A stretch of 7,051 nucleotides of DNA from an uncultured Anaerolineaceae bacterium (lineage in GTDB: Bacteria; Chloroflexota; Anaerolineae; Promineifilales; Promineifilaceae): the NCBI GenBank assembly GCA_937967805.1, contig CALBTC010000128.1:1-7051 (forward strand). Direction: 5' to 3'. The position numbers and the translations under genes were made by a program. The notes beneath the pieces are model-generated. The model had not been told where the DNA came from. It saw nothing but the letters and a program-made list of their open reading frames with translations, and did no database searches. Positions 1-4,962 of this stretch are shown here, one piece after another (position 1 is the stretch's first letter; the number at the start of each line of letters is the position of its first letter).

Positions 1-76
1 TTGCCTGGTCTGGTCGAAACTATCTGTTACGCCAGGTGAAATGGATAAAGTCGAGCACCTCAAAAGGGGAAAGATT

Positions 77-289
77 ATGACAAAGCGTGAGTATATGGCC
101 TATCTGCTGCGGCTGTGGCGCGAGAAAAGTGATGGGACCTGGCGCGCTTTGCTGGAGAATCCGCACAGCGGCGAACGGGCCGGCTTCGCCACCCTGGCAG
201 AACTGGTCACATTTTTAGAAGACAAAACCGGGGAAACGATTCAGGCAACGGCCGTACCCGCCGAAGACGAATCGGTTAGCCTCAATTGA
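77..289 (+). CDS. Small soluble protein of unknown function (70 aa)
   Basis: I do not recognise a named family. The protein is short, charged and without a signal peptide or membrane segment. It has an arginine- and tryptophan-rich first half (LLRLWREKSDGTWRALLENP), then GERAGFATLAELVTFLED, which looks like a small alpha/beta fold of a strand pair followed by a helix. The acidic tail is probably disordered. The reading frame is open to the left edge and has an earlier ATG at 41, but that ATG has only AGGTGA one or two bases before it. The ATG at 77 has AAAAGGGGAAAG about seven bases upstream, so I start there. The gene sits 41 bp before the DUF6220-like gene on the same strand and probably shares its transcript. 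It could act as a small regulator or accessory factor, but nothing in the sequence shows this. Confidence 0.6.
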   Translation: MTKREYMAYLLRLWREKSDGTWRALLENPHSGERAGFATLAELVTFLEDKTGETIQATAVPAEDESVSLN

Positions 290-318
290 GACAAAATTAG
301 TAAACACCCATTTTCTTT

Positions 319-324
319 AGGAGG
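319..324 (+). promoter_or_regulatory. Strong Shine-Dalgarno site AGGAGG
   Basis: A perfect AGGAGG lies six bases before the ATG at 331. It fixes the start of the membrane protein and suggests efficient translation. Confidence 0.8.
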
Positions 325-330
325 AAACTC

Positions 331-744
331 ATGAACAAAACATTCGCTCTGATTCACAAAGGTTTGGCGGCTTTCATTGCCATAGGCGTCTTTGTCCAGA
401 TGTTTTTGGCCGGGGTTTGGCATTCAGGCATTGTAAACACCCCCGACGCCCACGTGTTCTTTGGTCTGAGTATGCTGCTGGCTTCGCTGCTGGCGCTGAT
501 TGCTGCGGCCGTTGCCAAATTGCCCAAAGCGATCATCGGCCGTACCGCCTTCCTGTTCTTCCTGATTTTGCTGCAGCCGTTCCTCATGGAAGCACGGCGC
601 AACGGTTTGCCATTCATTTCTGCTTTTCACGCACTTAACGCGCCCTTTATTGGCATCGTGTCCGGCACGGTTTTTGCGATGGCCCGCGGTGTGCATTCGG
701 AAACCGATGAAGCAGGCTCTGTATCCGTCGCCACTGTAGACTAG
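331..744 (+). CDS. DUF6220-like four-helix membrane protein
   Basis: This is a 137-aa integral membrane protein with four predicted helices at about residues 8-30, 41-63, 68-87 and 95-118. The pattern matches what I know of DUF6220: QMFLAGVW at the end of helix 1, a histidine opening helix 2 (H41, AHVFFGL), a glutamine in helix 3 (LQPFL, Q82) and FHALNAPF with H100 in helix 4. Histidines facing each other across a four-helix bundle could ligate heme b, as in small cytochrome b-type proteins, but that is inference. The C-terminal tail after residue 120 is soluble and acidic. An AGGAGG site supports the start. The neighbour 86 bp downstream is a membrane-anchored copper protein, so a redox role for the pair is reasonable. 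The family's biochemical function is not established as far as I know. Confidence 0.7.
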   Translation: MNKTFALIHKGLAAFIAIGVFVQMFLAGVWHSGIVNTPDAHVFFGLSMLLASLLALIAAAVAKLPKAIIGRTAFLFFLILLQPFLMEARRNGLPFISAFHALNAPFIGIVSGTVFAMARGVHSETDEAGSVSVATVD

Positions 745-753
745 GTGGAGGAA

Positions 754-811
754 GAGATTGGAGATTAGAGCTTGAACTTTTCTGATCTCCAATCTCCAGT
801 TCTCCAATCTC
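754..811. repeat. Hairpin made of heptamer repeats between two genes
   Basis: The left arm 754-770 is two copies of GAGATTN plus GAG. It pairs with 780-796 across a nine-base loop, giving about 17 pairs with two G-T wobbles. The core AGATTGGAGAT (755-765) is perfectly complementary to 785-795. The ATCTCCA heptamer recurs at 785-791 and 792-798, and TCTCCAATCTC appears again at 801-811, so the element can also pair in a shifted register. There is no T-tract after it, so it is not a classic terminator. It could be a processing or stability element in the mRNA, or a short tandem repeat of mobile origin. Confidence 0.75.
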
Positions 812-830
812 AAAAAAGGAACGTATTGTT

Positions 831-1271
831 ATGCAAGTAACATCACCCGTAGCGGAAAAAGAAAATAGCTGGCTCACAAAGGCAGGTTTTGCCGTAGGCA
901 TTTTGGTTTGTTTGCTTCTGGTTGGTTTTGTGGTTGCCCGGATGGGGCTGCTGAATGGCTTGGTGGACCGTGGAGAAACGGCCGTATCCAGCCAAACCAG
1001 CACTCTCACCTACACCACCAAAGCAATGCGCTTCGGCCAGACCGAACTGCGCATCAAGGCCGGGCAAGAAATCACGCTCCAGCTAGAAAATTACGACACG
1101 TACCCCCACAGCTTCGACATCGACGAACTGGGGCTGCACGTAGAAATGCCGGCCAACGACCAAGTCACCATCCAATTCACCGCCCCGGAGCCAGGCACGT
1201 ACACCATCTACTGTGCCGTCCCCGGCCACCGTGAGGCAGGCATGATTGCCACCCTGGTCATAGAACCATAA
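831..1271 (+). CDS. Membrane-anchored type 1 copper protein (cupredoxin)
   Basis: This 146-aa protein has a short cytoplasmic N-terminus, one transmembrane helix at about residues 18-40, a linker to about 55, and a plastocyanin-like beta barrel to the end. The four expected copper ligands are visible: H93 in YPHSFDI, then C128, H133 and M138 in YCAVPGHREAGM. This is the standard Cys-X4-His-X4-Met arrangement of mononuclear blue copper sites. The anchored barrel would sit outside the membrane and shuttle single electrons between membrane complexes, or alternatively act as a cytochrome oxidase-like or copper-handling domain. It lacks the CuA signature of two cysteines, so it is not an oxidase subunit II. 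The start is supported by AAAAAAGGA ending ten bases upstream. It follows the DUF6220-like gene after a hairpin repeat and probably shares its transcript. No partner oxidase or bc complex is in the window. Confidence 0.92.
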   Translation: MQVTSPVAEKENSWLTKAGFAVGILVCLLLVGFVVARMGLLNGLVDRGETAVSSQTSTLTYTTKAMRFGQTELRIKAGQEITLQLENYDTYPHSFDIDELGLHVEMPANDQVTIQFTAPEPGTYTIYCAVPGHREAGMIATLVIEP

Positions 1272-1370
1272 GCCGCCAGGCAGGGGGGAGAGCCAGACAA
1301 GAAAGTATTAATTCTTCTCGTTATCCCACGAATAATCCCACCCATTTGGGGTATTGCTAAAAGTTACTAA

Positions 1371-1493
1371 ATGTGGACAATACCGTCTGAAAAACAGCTC
1401 GAAGCCTGGCTTCAGTCCTCTAAAAGCCGGGTCGGATGGGATGTCAACAAAAGCAAAACCTTAAGCACATTTAACGAAAAACGAAATAGGTAA
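1371..1493 (+). CDS. Doubtful 40-codon ORF in the intergenic region
   Basis: An ATG-to-TAA frame of 40 residues begins MWTIPSEKQLEAWLQ and ends FNEKRNR. Its composition is protein-like, with an amphipathic helix-like first half and a basic tail. There is no Shine-Dalgarno sequence before the ATG, and the hairpin at 1404-1432 lies inside it. It may be chance, a leader peptide, or a remnant of a decayed gene. I give it little weight. Confidence 0.2.
   Translation: MWTIPSEKQLEAWLQSSKSRVGWDVNKSKTLSTFNEKRNR
1404..1432 (+). other. Hairpin in the leader of the HtrA gene
   Basis: GCCTGGCTT (1404-1412) pairs with AAGCCGGGT (1424-1432) over nine positions including two G-T wobbles, with an 11-base loop. 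No T-run follows, so it is not a standard terminator. Its function is unknown, and it overlaps the doubtful small ORF. Confidence 0.45.
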
Positions 1494-1513
1494 TTGTTCA
1501 AGCAAGTTGCCCT

Positions 1514-1551
1514 GCTGCTCCCCATGAGCAGCTGCTGATTTAGCAGCTGCT
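1514..1551 (+). promoter_or_regulatory. Two competing hairpins before the HtrA gene
   Basis: The self-complementary decamer AGCAGCTGCT occurs twice, at 1527-1536 and 1542-1551, separated by GATTT. The two copies can form a perfect ten-pair stem with a five-base loop. The upstream GCTGCTC (1514-1520) can instead pair with GAGCAGC (1526-1532), and the two structures exclude each other. This resembles an attenuator or switch layout about 75 bases before the start codon. Two adjacent palindromes could equally be a double operator for a dimeric regulator. There is no T-tract. Confidence 0.5.
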
Positions 1552-1614
1552 AATTCTGATCCTTGCCCGGTTCAATGTAGATCGTTTCCGGTAAGAGTAA
1601 AAAACATTTCCTTT

Positions 1615-1620
1615 AAGGAG
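1615..1620 (+). promoter_or_regulatory. Shine-Dalgarno site AAGGAG of the HtrA gene
   Basis: AAGGAG ends seven bases before the ATG at 1628 and fixes that start, which also gives a clean lipoprotein signal peptide. Confidence 0.8.
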
Positions 1621-1627
1621 AATTTTC

Positions 1628-3526
1628 ATGAGTCAAAAACAGCTTTTCCGTATCATTAGTTTGACATTGCTATTTTTATTGGCAGCTTGCGGTGGCGGTG
1701 AAGTCAGCCTTAGCAGCGCGCACATTAGTGATGCCCGCTTAACCAAAGACGAGGATGGCACGCGGTCAACCACCACCTTCTCGCCCAACGACACTTTTTA
1801 TCTGCTGGTTGATCTGGCCAACGCCCCAGACGACACCACAGTAAAAGCGGAGTGGACGGCCGTTTCTGCCGAAGGTGCCGACCCCAACACCGTATTGGAT
1901 GACGTCGAACTCACCGGCGGCAGCGGCACGCTCACCTTCGACCTGACCAATGACAACCCCTGGCCTGCCGGCGATTACAAAGTTGACCTTTATTTGAATG
2001 ATGAGCTGGACCAAACCCTCACGTTCAAAGTCAGCAGCGGCCTGGCTGGGACGCAGTCAACAGATACGCCAGAAGAAACGACAGGTTCTGCTTCAATTAG
2101 CCGTGTGGAAGATGTGAAAACGGCCGTTATCCAAATTGAAGCCCAGGGCACCTTTGTCGATCCTGAAATTGGCACCATTTACAACGCCGGCGGGCGTGGC
2201 TCCGGCTTCATCATCGACCCCAGCGGGATTGCCGTGACCAACAACCACGTCGTCACCGGCGCGGCCTTGCTCAAGGTGTGGGTTGGCGGCGAAAGCGAGC
2301 CGCGCAATGCCCGGGTTTTGGGCGCCTCCGAATGTGCCGATTTGGCCGTCATCGACATTGACGGCGAAGGATTCCCCTACCTGGACTGGTACAGCAACAC
2401 CGTTGATGTGGGGCTCGACGTGTATGCCGCCGGCTTCCCGCTCGGCGATCCGGAATACACCCTCACGCGCGGCATCGTCTCTAAAGCCAATGCAAATGGC
2501 GAATCAAGCTGGGCTTCAGTCGACGCCGTCATTGAGCATGACGCGACGATCAATCCCGGCAACTCCGGCGGACCTCTGGTGACAGCCGATGGACAGATTG
2601 TGGCCGTAAACTACGCCGGCCAGTCCGCTACCAACCAATATTTCGCCATTGCTCAGGCCCAGGCCCTGCCCGTCATCGAACAGCTGCGGCAGGGGAATGA
2701 TTACCTCTCCATTGGCGTGAATGGTGAAGCGGTCAACAATGGCGAAGGCTTATCGGGCATCTGGGTGTCCTCGGTGAAGTCCGGATCACCGGCCGATGAA
2801 GCCGGCGTGAAAGGCGGCGACATTATCACCCGCATCGAGAACCTGGTGCTGGCCGTTGACGGCACCATGGCCGATTACTGCGATATTTTGCGCAGCCATA
2901 ATCCGGAAGACAAACTGGCCATCGAAGTTTTACGCTTCAGCACCCAGGAAATGTTGGAAGGTCAATTAAACGGCCGTGTCATGGAACAAACCTTCTCCTT
3001 TGCCCAGGCACTTGAAGAAGAAGCAAGCAACAGCGCAAGCAGTGGCACTGGCGGCGGCACCTACACCAACTACGTTTCCATCACCGATGACTCTGGCCTG
3101 CTCACCCTCGATGTTCCCGCCGAATGGCGCGATGTGGATGGCAGCGGCTGGGAAGTAGATGGCGAAGTGATTGGCCTGTCCGTAACGGCCGCACCCAACA
3201 TCAATGATTTCTACAACACCTGGACCACCCCCGGTGTCACCTTCAACGCAACGGATCAACTTGATTACACCGTTGACGAACTTCTGGATGCGTTTGATTT
3301 CAGCGGCGATTGCATCCCCAACGAACGCACCGAATACAGCGATGCAGTTTACGCCGGCAAATATGATGTGTGGACTAACTGTGGCGGCACCGACACCTTG
3401 CTCGTTGTGCTGGTCGCCGAACCGGCCGATCAGAGTTACCTGGCCCTCATCACCGTTCAGGTTGTTACCGATGCCGATCTGGATGCACTGGACACAATCT
3501 TCAACACCTTCATCCTCAGCCAGTAA
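1628..3526 (+). CDS. HtrA/Deg-family serine protease lipoprotein with PDZ and extra C-terminal domain
   Basis: This 632-aa protein has a type II signal peptide: hydrophobic residues 7-20, then the lipobox LAAC with lipidated C21. It should therefore be anchored outside the cytoplasmic membrane. Residues about 25-140 form a beta-rich, Ig-like domain of unknown role, followed by a Thr/Ser-rich linker. The trypsin-like S1C domain (about 157-355) has a complete triad: H207 in TNNHVV, D238 in CADLAVID and S313 in NPGNSGGPLV. The spacings of 31 and 75 residues are close to those in DegP. One PDZ domain follows (about 359-450, with SPADEAGVKGGDII), for substrate or peptide binding. After a low-complexity linker (about 459-482) a final domain of about 150 residues begins YVSITDDSGLLTLDVPAEW. 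It carries C562 and C585, which may form a disulfide. The final domain resembles PsbP/DUF1795-type folds, but this is a weak call. The likely role is envelope protein quality control. It has its own long leader and no close operon partner. Confidence 0.93.
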   Translation: MSQKQLFRIISLTLLFLLAACGGGEVSLSSAHISDARLTKDEDGTRSTTTFSPNDTFYLLVDLANAPDDTTVKAEWTAVSAEGADPNTVLDDVELTGGSGTLTFDLTNDNPWPAGDYKVDLYLNDELDQTLTFKVSSGLAGTQSTDTPEETTGSASISRVEDVKTAVIQIEAQGTFVDPEIGTIYNAGGRGSGFIIDPSGIAVTNNHVVTGAALLKVWVGGESEPRNARVLGASECADLAVIDIDGEGFPYLDWYSNTVDVGLDVYAAGFPLGDPEYTLTRGIVSKANANGESSWASVDAVIEHDATINPGNSGGPLVTADGQIVAVNYAGQSATNQYFAIAQAQALPVIEQLRQGNDYLSIGVNGEAVNNGEGLSGIWVSSVKSGSPADEAGVKGGDIITRIENLVLAVDGTMADYCDILRSHNPEDKLAIEVLRFSTQEMLEGQLNGRVMEQTFSFAQALEEEASNSASSGTGGGTYTNYVSITDDSGLLTLDVPAEWRDVDGSGWEVDGEVIGLSVTAAPNINDFYNTWTTPGVTFNATDQLDYTVDELLDAFDFSGDCIPNERTEYSDAVYAGKYDVWTNCGGTDTLLVVLVAEPADQSYLALITVQVVTDADLDALDTIFNTFILSQ

Positions 3527-3553
3527 CAATATGGTGGGTCTTTAGGATTTCGC

Positions 3554-3616
3554 GGTGTAGGGGCTGGCTTTGTGCCTGCCCTGCTCTGGGCAACCATAAG
3601 GGATTGCCCCTACACC
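3554..3616. repeat. Inverted-repeat element with TGTAGGGGC termini (MITE-like)
   Basis: GGTGTAGGGGC (3554-3564) is perfectly complementary to GCCCCTACACC (3606-3616), 11 pairs enclosing 41 bases. The interior holds nested short stems: TGCCC/GGGCA around 3577-3592 and GGGCAA/TTGCCC at 3588-3593 and 3604-3609. It nearly fills the gap between the protease and phosphatase genes. The ends match those of the palindrome at 6587-6614. I see no clear target duplication and no transposase. It may be a non-autonomous mobile repeat, and it may also work as a hairpin at the 3' end of the protease mRNA. Confidence 0.7.
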
Positions 3617-3632
3617 CCTTCAATATCTCGGT

Positions 3633-3638
3633 TATAAT
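3633..3638 (+). promoter_or_regulatory. Consensus -10 box TATAAT, near-leaderless start
   Basis: A perfect TATAAT ends nine bases before the ATG at 3648. Transcription would start within a few bases of the start codon, and there is no Shine-Dalgarno site, so the mRNA is probably leaderless or nearly so. The -35 position is occupied by the right end of the inverted repeat, with no good match (CTACAC at 17-base spacing). Confidence 0.55.
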
Positions 3639-3647
3639 CACCCCATT

Positions 3648-4361
3648 ATGGAAGTGCAGTTTGCTGTTGCCAAAATTGGTAAATATGCCACCAGCGAAAG
3701 TGGCGATACGCTGGAGATGATCGAACGGCCGCACGGCGGCCTCTCTTTTGTGCTGGTCGATGGCCAGCGCAGCGGTAAATCAGCCAAGGCCATCAGCAAC
3801 CTGGTGGCGCGCAAAGCGATCCAACTGCTCAGCGAAGGGGTACGCGATGGGGCTGCGGCTCGCGCCGCCCACGACTACCTCTACACCTATCGCGGCGGCA
3901 AGGTCAGCGCCACGCTCAACATGCTTTCGGTGGATATGGAAACAAAAACGTTCGTTGTCTCGCGCAACAACGATTCGCCCGTCATTGTCTACACCGCAGC
4001 CAACGGACTTTACCTGCTCGATGAGCCCTCCCGCGCCGTGGGGGTGCATCGCAACACCAAACCCGTCATCACTGAGATTCCTATTCTGCCAGGCACGATT
4101 TTGGTAGTCTTTACCGACGGCCTGCGCCACGCCGGCAGCCTGAGTGGTCGCGGCAGCTACGATCCTGTTGCCGCCGCGCACCGCATGATTTGCGATGAGG
4201 GCATTGTGGCCGCCCGAGACCTGGCAGACACGCTACTGGCAGAGGCGAATGAGATGGATAACGGCCGTCCCCGCGACGACATCAGCGTATTGGTTGTTTC
4301 TGTGCAGCCCGGCAAACAAAAAGACGACGTGCGCCGTATGGATGTGTCATTACCAATTTAG
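3648..4361 (+). CDS. SpoIIE/RsbX-type PP2C serine phosphatase
   Basis: This 237-aa soluble protein is a stand-alone PP2C-SpoIIE domain with no sensor or membrane region. The metal-binding acid motifs are in order: SGDTLE with D20, VLVDGQRSGKSAKA with D38-G39, VVFTDGLRHAG with D157-G158, and RDDISVLVV with D210-D211. Family members remove phosphate from serine or threonine on anti-sigma-factor antagonists (STAS proteins) and so drive partner-switching control of sigma factors or other outputs. The glycine-lysine-rich loop after DG and the short length are closer to RsbX-like enzymes than to large RsbU or RsbP proteins. The C-terminal tail after about 221 is charged and probably disordered. No STAS protein or HATPase kinase lies in the window, so its partner is unknown. 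The start follows a TATAAT closely, without a ribosome site. Confidence 0.85.
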   Translation: MEVQFAVAKIGKYATSESGDTLEMIERPHGGLSFVLVDGQRSGKSAKAISNLVARKAIQLLSEGVRDGAAARAAHDYLYTYRGGKVSATLNMLSVDMETKTFVVSRNNDSPVIVYTAANGLYLLDEPSRAVGVHRNTKPVITEIPILPGTILVVFTDGLRHAGSLSGRGSYDPVAAAHRMICDEGIVAARDLADTLLAEANEMDNGRPRDDISVLVVSVQPGKQKDDVRRMDVSLPI

Positions 4362-4376
4362 ATTCTGAGAAATGAT

Positions 4377-4461
4377 TTTTGACGCAAAGTCCGCAAAGCT
4401 TTTTAAGGTGCAAAGACTTTGTTCTTTACTATCCTTGCTTCTTTGCTCCTTTGTGTCAAAG
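4377..4461. repeat. Imperfect inverted repeat built on GCAAAG units
   Basis: The left arm holds GACGCAAAG and CGCAAAG (4381-4398), and the right arm holds their complements CTTTGC and CTTTGTGTC (4441-4457). The outer 13 positions (4377-4389 with 4449-4461, wobbles allowed) and the inner six (4393-4398 with 4441-4446) pair, separated by a small internal loop. CAAAGACTTTG at 4411-4421 is a further dyad inside. The element fills most of the gap between the phosphatase and P-loop genes. It looks like a dispersed intergenic repeat rather than a terminator. Confidence 0.65.
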
Positions 4462-4483
4462 TATGTGATGATTAGGGATTTAT

Positions 4484-4864
4484 ATGCCCGATTCTGATCT
4501 GGTTGACAGTAAGACATTGCGCATTGCCGTTGTGGGTCCCTGTGCCTCCGGCAAGAGCACCCTCACCAAAGCGCTTAAAGCCGCCGGTTATGAAGCGCGC
4601 CATCCCGCCCAGGAGCATTCTTACGTGCCCAACATGTGGCAGCGTATCTCCCAACCCGACCTGCTCATCTACCTGGACGTGGATTACGCCAACACGCTGG
4701 CCCGACGCCCCCATACTGATGCCGGTCCGCAGCGGCTGGAAGAGCAGCGCCTCCGGCTGCGCCACGCCCGCGAAAACTGCGACCTATATTTGGATACGAG
4801 TGGCTTGAGTGAAGGGGAGGTGGAAACGGCCGTTTTCAACTTCCTCTCTGCTCTACATGACTAA
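4484..4864 (+). CDS. Small P-loop NTPase/kinase-like protein (126 aa)
   Basis: The protein begins with strand-plus-P-loop RIAVVGPCASGKSTL, giving a full Walker A (G18 to S25/T26). QPDLLIYLDVDY at about 57-68 is a strand ending in acids that could be Walker B. A basic stretch from about 73 (ARRPHTDAGPQRLEEQRLRLRHAR) resembles the arginine-rich lid of small nucleoside or metabolite kinases, and CDLYLDTS at about 99-106 matches the final strand of such folds. At 126 residues it is shorter than typical kinases (about 170-200), so it may be a minimal member or a regulatory NTPase. The substrate cannot be read from sequence. The start has a weak TAGGGA five bases upstream. It lies 122 bp after the phosphatase gene and is separated from it by a repeat, so co-transcription is possible but not certain. 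Confidence 0.75.
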   Translation: MPDSDLVDSKTLRIAVVGPCASGKSTLTKALKAAGYEARHPAQEHSYVPNMWQRISQPDLLIYLDVDYANTLARRPHTDAGPQRLEEQRLRLRHARENCDLYLDTSGLSEGEVETAVFNFLSALHD

Positions 4865-4919
4865 ACCTCCCCCAGGTTCCGTCTATCACCAACCTCATGT
4901 GTGGAACCTGCGGGAGGTT
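4864..4919. repeat. 17-bp inverted repeat with AGGTTCC core after the P-loop gene
   Basis: AACCTCCCCCAGGTTCC (4864-4880) pairs with GGAACCTGCGGGAGGTT (4903-4919) at 16 of 17 positions across a 22-base loop. It starts on the last base of the P-loop gene's stop codon. The stem is GC-rich and strong but has no T-tract after it, so intrinsic termination is doubtful. It may be a dispersed palindromic repeat that stabilises or ends the mRNA. Confidence 0.75.
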
Positions 4920-4925
4920 GGGTCC

Positions 4926-4955
4926 TTAGACACACCCACTTCCCCCTGCTACAAT
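4926..4955 (+). promoter_or_regulatory. Probable promoter with near-leaderless start
   Basis: TACAAT (4950-4955) ends seven bases before the ATG at 4963. TTAGAC (4926-4931) lies 18 bases upstream of it as a partial -35 match. There is no Shine-Dalgarno sequence. The layout repeats that at 3633-3648 and suggests that the glycosyltransferase mRNA begins at or next to its start codon. Confidence 0.5.
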
Positions 4956-4962
4956 CCTGCCC

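Larger units (their letters stand above)
1272..1627 (+). other. 356-bp intergenic leader region, AT-richer, several hairpins
   Basis: There is no convincing gene here. The region is visibly richer in A and T than the coding DNA on either side. It contains a near-palindrome around 1306-1319 (AAGTATTAATTCTT), a repeated ATCCCAC at about 1324 and 1336, and two hairpin regions listed separately. A well-placed AAGGAG at 1615-1620 belongs to the next gene. I could not find a confident -35/-10 pair, nor match the structures to a riboswitch class I know. The length suggests that it holds the promoter and a structured 5' leader for the protease gene. Confidence 0.6.

Noticed and set aside
1..39. Tail of an upstream gene ending at TGA 37-39
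   Set aside because: Only 12 codons are visible (ending CYAR) and nothing supports coding, and another frame is also open there.
41..76. Earlier ATG at 41 for the first gene
   Set aside because: The spacing to AGGTGA is too short, and the ATG at 77 has a better ribosome site.
1380..1440. Possible riboswitch (c-di-GMP, SAM, cobalamin, TPP, fluoride considered)
   Set aside because: A hairpin is present but none of the conserved core sequences I know for these classes could be found.
1371..1493. 40-codon ORF as a confident gene or toxin-antitoxin part
   Set aside because: There is no ribosome site, no recognised family and no partner gene, so it is kept only as a low-confidence feature.
2966..3529. 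187-codon open frame on the minus strand
   Set aside because: It is antisense to the C-terminal part of the HtrA protease gene. The product is a glycine- and valine-rich shadow with no ribosome site.
4864..4919. Intrinsic terminator
   Set aside because: The stem is strong but no T-run follows. The same is true of the hairpins at 754-796 and 1527-1551, so none is called a terminator.
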